Assembly: GCA_910584805.1 (NCBI GenBank)
Contig: CAJUCB010000080.1
Span: forward strand, 401-8,064
Origin: an uncultured Oscillospiraceae bacterium
GTDB lineage: Bacteria > Bacillota > Clostridia > Oscillospirales > Oscillospiraceae
Reading direction: 5' to 3'
DNA length: 7,664 nt
Numbering within the stretch: the stretch's first letter is position 1; each line of letters opens with the position of its first letter. The notes under the pieces were generated by a model, which was given only the letters and a program-made list of their open reading frames with translations, did not search any database and was not told the origin of the DNA. This document shows, piece after piece, positions 4,450 through 7,664 of the stretch. The position numbers were made by a program, and so were the translations under genes.

Positions 4450-6195
4450 ATGCTCAAAACCATTGCGTCTCAAATTAAGGAATTCAAACGGGACTCCATC
4501 CTCACCCCTGTGATGATGTTGGCGGAGGTGGCCGTGGAAATGGTCATCCCCTTAATGATGGCCTCCATCATCGACCACGGCGTCACGGCCGGCGACATGG
4601 GGCACATCCGTTACGTGGGCCTCTGGATGCTGCTGATGGCCCTCATCGGCCTGCTCACCGGCTCCCTGGGGGCCAAGTTCGGCGCCCGTGCCTCTGCCGG
4701 TCTGGCCCGTAACCTGCGCCAGACCATGTATGAGAACATCCAACGCTTTTCCTTTTCCAACATCGACAAGTTCAGCACCGCCGGCCTCATCACCCGCCTG
4801 ACCACCGACGTGACCAACGTGCAAAACGCCTACATGATGCTCCTGCGTATGTGCATCCGGGCCCCGGCCTCCCTGATCGTGGCCATGCTCATGGCCTTTT
4901 CCATCAACGCCCGGCTGGCCAGCATCTATCTGGTGGCAGTGGTGGTCCTGGCCCTGTTCCTGTTCCTTATCATGTCACGGGCCATGAAATACTTCCGCCA
5001 GATTTTCCAGAAGTACGACGACCTCAACGCCAGCGTACAGGAAAACATCTCCGCCATTCGCGTGGTGAAGGCCTACGTGCGGGAGGAACATGAGAACCAG
5101 AAGTTCCACACCGCCAGCCAGAACATCTACAAGATGTTCCTATCCTCGGAAAAAATCGTCTCCTGGGTGTTCCCCCTGATGAATGCCACGGTCTATACCT
5201 GCATCCTGCTCATCAGCTGGCTGGGGGCCAAGATGATTGTCAGCAGCGCCCTCACCACCGGTGAGCTCATGAGCCTGCTGGCCTATTGTATGAACATCCT
5301 CATGAGCCTGATGATGCTCTCTATGGTATTCGTGATGCTCTCCATGAGCATGGCCAGCGCCGAGCGCATCTCCGAGGTACTCCGGGAAACCCCCGATTTG
5401 CACAATCCCCCCCAGCCCATCTTTGATGTGGCCGACGGCTCTGTGGAATTCCGGGACGTGGATTTCGCCTACCGGAAGGACTCTGACGAGCCGGTACTCA
5501 AGGGCATCAACCTCTCGGTGCGAGCCGGAGAGACCATCGGCATCCTAGGGGGCACCGGCAGCGCCAAGACCAGCCTGGTGAATCTCATCAGCCGCCTGTA
5601 CGACGTAACCGCCGGGCAAGTGCTGGTGGGTGGCCGGGATGTGCGGGACTACGACATGGAGGCCCTGCGCAACCAGGTCTCCGTGGTGCTCCAAAAAAAC
5701 GTCCTCTTCTCGGGAACCATTTTGGAAAACCTGCGCTGGGGCGATGCCGAGGCCACAGAGGAAGCCTGTATCCAGGCCTGTAAGCTGGCCTGTGCCGACG
5801 AGTTCATCCAGAAAATGCCCGAGGGCTACAACACCTACATCGAACAGGGGGGCAGCAATGTCTCCGGTGGGCAAAAGCAGCGGCTATGTATTGCCCGTGC
5901 CCTATTGAAAAAGCCTAAAATCCTGATTCTAGACGACTCCACCTCCGCAGTGGACACCGCCACCGACGCTAAAATCCGCACCGCCTTTGCCCAGGAGATT
6001 CCCGACACCACCAAGTTCATCATCGCCCAGCGGGTGTCCAGCGTGGCGGAAGCAGACCGGATTTTGGTGCTGGACGACGGCCGGATCAGCGGCTTTGACA
6101 CCCATGAACGGCTGCTGGAAACCAATGAAATTTACCGGGACGTGTATGAGTCCCAGACCAGCGGCGGCGACTTTGACGAGGGAGGTGCAGACTAA
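4450..6195 (+). CDS. ABC exporter subunit 1, TMD-NBD half-transporter with degenerate ATP-site residues
   Basis: This 581-aa inner-membrane half-transporter has six predicted membrane helices (about 17-300, ABC exporter type 1 fold) followed by an ATPase domain. Visible ATPase motifs are Walker A G367-GTGSAK-T374 (Ala at 372 where Gly is usual), Q-loop Q415, signature VSGGQ (471-475, intact) and Walker B ILILDD with D495. The catalytic position D496 is Asp instead of Glu, and the switch residue is Gln (Q527 in IIAQR) instead of His. In heterodimeric exporters such as TM287/288, LmrCD and BmrCD these two changes mark the subunit whose own Walker site is catalytically weak, while its intact signature completes the partner's active site. 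It starts 49 nt after the MarR gene and its stop overlaps the next start (TAATG). It likely exports drugs or other amphiphiles; the substrate is not predictable. Confidence 0.93.
   Translation: MLKTIASQIKEFKRDSILTPVMMLAEVAVEMVIPLMMASIIDHGVTAGDMGHIRYVGLWMLLMALIGLLTGSLGAKFGARASAGLARNLRQTMYENIQRFSFSNIDKFSTAGLITRLTTDVTNVQNAYMMLLRMCIRAPASLIVAMLMAFSINARLASIYLVAVVVLALFLFLIMSRAMKYFRQIFQKYDDLNASVQENISAIRVVKAYVREEHENQKFHTASQNIYKMFLSSEKIVSWVFPLMNATVYTCILLISWLGAKMIVSSALTTGELMSLLAYCMNILMSLMMLSMVFVMLSMSMASAERISEVLRETPDLHNPPQPIFDVADGSVEFRDVDFAYRKDSDEPVLKGINLSVRAGETIGILGGTGSAKTSLVNLISRLYDVTAGQVLVGGRDVRDYDMEALRNQVSVVLQKNVLFSGTILENLRWGDAEATEEACIQACKLACADEFIQKMPEGYNTYIEQGGSNVSGGQKQRLCIARALLKKPKILILDDSTSAVDTATDAKIRTAFAQEIPDTTKFIIAQRVSSVAEADRILVLDDGRISGFDTHERLLETNEIYRDVYESQTSGGDFDEGGAD
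6181..6185 (+). promoter_or_regulatory. ribosome binding site for the second exporter subunit, inside the first gene
   Basis: GGAGG lies within the last codons of subunit 1 and is spaced 9 nt from the ATG at 6195. Together with the TAATG stop/start overlap it implies translational coupling, which would help make the two subunits in equal amounts. Confidence 0.88.
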
Positions 6196-7664
6196 TGGCG
6201 AAAAACGTGAAAGACATGCACACACCTCATGGAAAAGGCCCAGGCGGTTCCCGGCCCAAGCTGGAACACCCCATGAAAACCTTCCGGCAGGTGCTGGGCT
6301 ATGTGGGCCGGCGCTACTGGCCCCACCTGATCCTTGTGGTGGTAGGCATTGTGGTCAGTGTCTTGGCTATGGTCCAGGGGACCCTCTTTACCCAAACCCT
6401 CATTGATGAATACATCCTGCCCATGATCCAAGCGGTCCAAACCGGCGGGACAGCGGACTTCTCCGGCCTGGCCCAGGCCATCACCCGGGTGGCCCTGTTT
6501 TACGCCTGCGGCGTCCTGGCCAGTTTCCTCTGGAACCGCATCATGATCTATGTCACCCAGGGCACCCTCCGGGACCTGCGGGACGAGATGTTCCAGCACA
6601 TGGAGAGCCTGCCCATCAAGTATTTTGACACCCACGCCCATGGGGACATCATGTCCATCTACACCAACGACGTGGACACCCTGCGGCAGATGATCAGCCA
6701 GAGTATGCCCCAGCTTTTGAACTGCGGCATCTCCATCGTCAGCGTGTTGATCTCCATGCTGGTGCTGAATATCCCCCTAACCATCCTGACCCTGGCCATG
6801 GTGGGGCTGGTGCTCTTTGTCACCAAGCGCTTCGCCGGCCTCTCTGGACGCTATTTTGCGGAACAGCAGCGCAACCTGGGCAGCCTCAACGGCTACATTG
6901 AGGAGATGGTAGAGGGCCAGAAGGTGGTCAAGGTATTCTGCCACGAGGAGGAGAGCGTGGAGGAGTTCACCCGGCGCAACGAAGCCCTCTTCCACAGCGC
7001 CGACAACGCCAACACCATCGCCAGTATGCTCATGCCCATCACCGGGCAACTGGGCAACGTCAGCTATGTGCTCTGCGCCATTGTGGGCGGGATGCTGGCC
7101 CTGGGCGGCGTGGGGGGCTTCACCCTGGGCGGCCTGGCCAGCTTCCTCACCTTCAACAAGAGCTTCAACATGCCCATTGCCCAGTTCAGTATGCAGCTCA
7201 ATGCCATCGTCATGGGCCTGGCTGGGGCAAACCGGGTGTTCCAGCTCCTGGAAGAAGTGCCCGAACCTGACGAGGGGGACGTCTCCCTGGTGAACATCAA
7301 GGAGGGCCCCCACGGCACCACTGTGGAGACCCACGAGCGCACCTGCCAGTGGGCCTGGAAAAAAGGGAACGACTACATTCCCGTCCAAGGTGACGTGGTA
7401 TTTGACGACGTGGACTTTGGCTACAGCGACGAAAAAATCGTCCTCCACAACATCAAGCTCTTTGCCACCCCCGGACAGAAAATCGCCTTCGTGGGCTCCA
7501 CCGGGGCAGGCAAGACCACCATCACCAACCTCATCAACCGCTTCTATGACATCCAGGATGGGAAAATCCGCTATGACGGGGTGAACATCAATAAAATCAA
7601 AAAGGCGGACCTGCGCCGCTCCCTGGGCATCGTCCTTCAGGACACCCACCTCTTCACCGGCACC
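6195..7664 (+). CDS. ABC exporter subunit 2, TMD-NBD half-transporter (3' partial)
   Basis: The first 490 residues are present and the frame is open to the window end. A hydrophilic N-terminal tail of about 40 residues (Gly/Pro/Lys/His-rich) precedes the membrane domain (about 43-340; first helix HLILVVVGIVVSVLAMV). The ATPase domain begins near 397 with GDVVFDDVDFGY. Walker A is canonical (G434-STGAGK-T441) and the Q-loop is Q482 (IVLQDTHLF). Between the membrane and ATPase domains lie about 34 extra charged residues (363-396, containing TCQWAWKKGNDY) that subunit 1 lacks; I recall similar inserts in Clostridial homologues. Signature, Walker B and switch residues lie beyond the window. If it pairs with subunit 1 as expected, it should have Glu and His there and an altered signature motif. 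Translation is coupled to the preceding gene by a 1-nt overlap. Confidence 0.93.
   Translation, partial: MAKNVKDMHTPHGKGPGGSRPKLEHPMKTFRQVLGYVGRRYWPHLILVVVGIVVSVLAMVQGTLFTQTLIDEYILPMIQAVQTGGTADFSGLAQAITRVALFYACGVLASFLWNRIMIYVTQGTLRDLRDEMFQHMESLPIKYFDTHAHGDIMSIYTNDVDTLRQMISQSMPQLLNCGISIVSVLISMLVLNIPLTILTLAMVGLVLFVTKRFAGLSGRYFAEQQRNLGSLNGYIEEMVEGQKVVKVFCHEEESVEEFTRRNEALFHSADNANTIASMLMPITGQLGNVSYVLCAIVGGMLALGGVGGFTLGGLASFLTFNKSFNMPIAQFSMQLNAIVMGLAGANRVFQLLEEVPEPDEGDVSLVNIKEGPHGTTVETHERTCQWAWKKGNDYIPVQGDVVFDDVDFGYSDEKIVLHNIKLFATPGQKIAFVGSTGAGKTTITNLINRFYDIQDGKIRYDGVNINKIKKADLRRSLGIVLQDTHLFTGT

Noticed and set aside
5566..5574. Ala in place of Gly in subunit 1's Walker A read as an inactivating change
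   Set aside because: The Lys and Thr that bind phosphate and magnesium are kept, and this variant is common in related exporters, so nucleotide binding is probably intact.
6777..7649. Long minus-strand open frame (290 codons) opposite exporter subunit 2
   Set aside because: It mirrors a clear ABC exporter gene, is His/Val/Gly/Asp-rich without recognisable motifs, and is explained by the GC-rich codon pattern of the plus strand.

Overview
This looks like chromosomal DNA of a GC-rich Clostridia bacterium (Firmicutes), most likely near the Oscillospiraceae/Flavonifractor group. That placement is inferred from protein character, the strong GGAGG ribosome binding sites, and GC-rich coding DNA (about 57-65% in the lines I counted). 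It was not tested by a search. There is no sign of phage, insertion sequences, CRISPR or RNA genes.

Layout: (1) 1-1020 is the end of the ribosomal stalk operon: rplJ (L10, missing only its first few codons) and rplL (L7/L12), closed by a strong terminator. (2) 1031-2454 is a minus-strand unit converging on that terminator: a radical SAM protein (1260-2381), then a short low-GC remnant of a Phd/YefM-type antitoxin. The remnant lacks its DNA-binding half and appears broken by one extra base. (3) 2382-2625 is a divergent promoter region with a near-consensus promoter on each strand. (4) 2626-3801 is a long homologue of coenzyme F420-0:L-glutamate ligase (CofE), with its own hairpin terminator. 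(5) 3873-7664 is a MarR-regulated drug-exporter operon. It has a perfect consensus promoter with repeated operator half-sites at the start of transcription, a MarR-family regulator, and two ABC exporter half-transporters; the second runs off the window.

Working together: the MarR protein probably represses its own promoter and so controls both exporter subunits. The subunits form a heterodimeric exporter of the BmrC/BmrD, LmrC/LmrD, TM287/288 type. The first subunit shows Asp for the catalytic Glu and Gln for the switch His, the hallmark of the degenerate ATP site in such pairs. The second carries a normal Walker A motif and an extra stretch of about 34 residues before its ATPase domain.

I see no clearly new multi-gene system. 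The items most worth checking are the broken antitoxin remnant, the CofE-like protein in a lineage not generally known to make F420, the MarR operator geometry and the exporter asymmetry.
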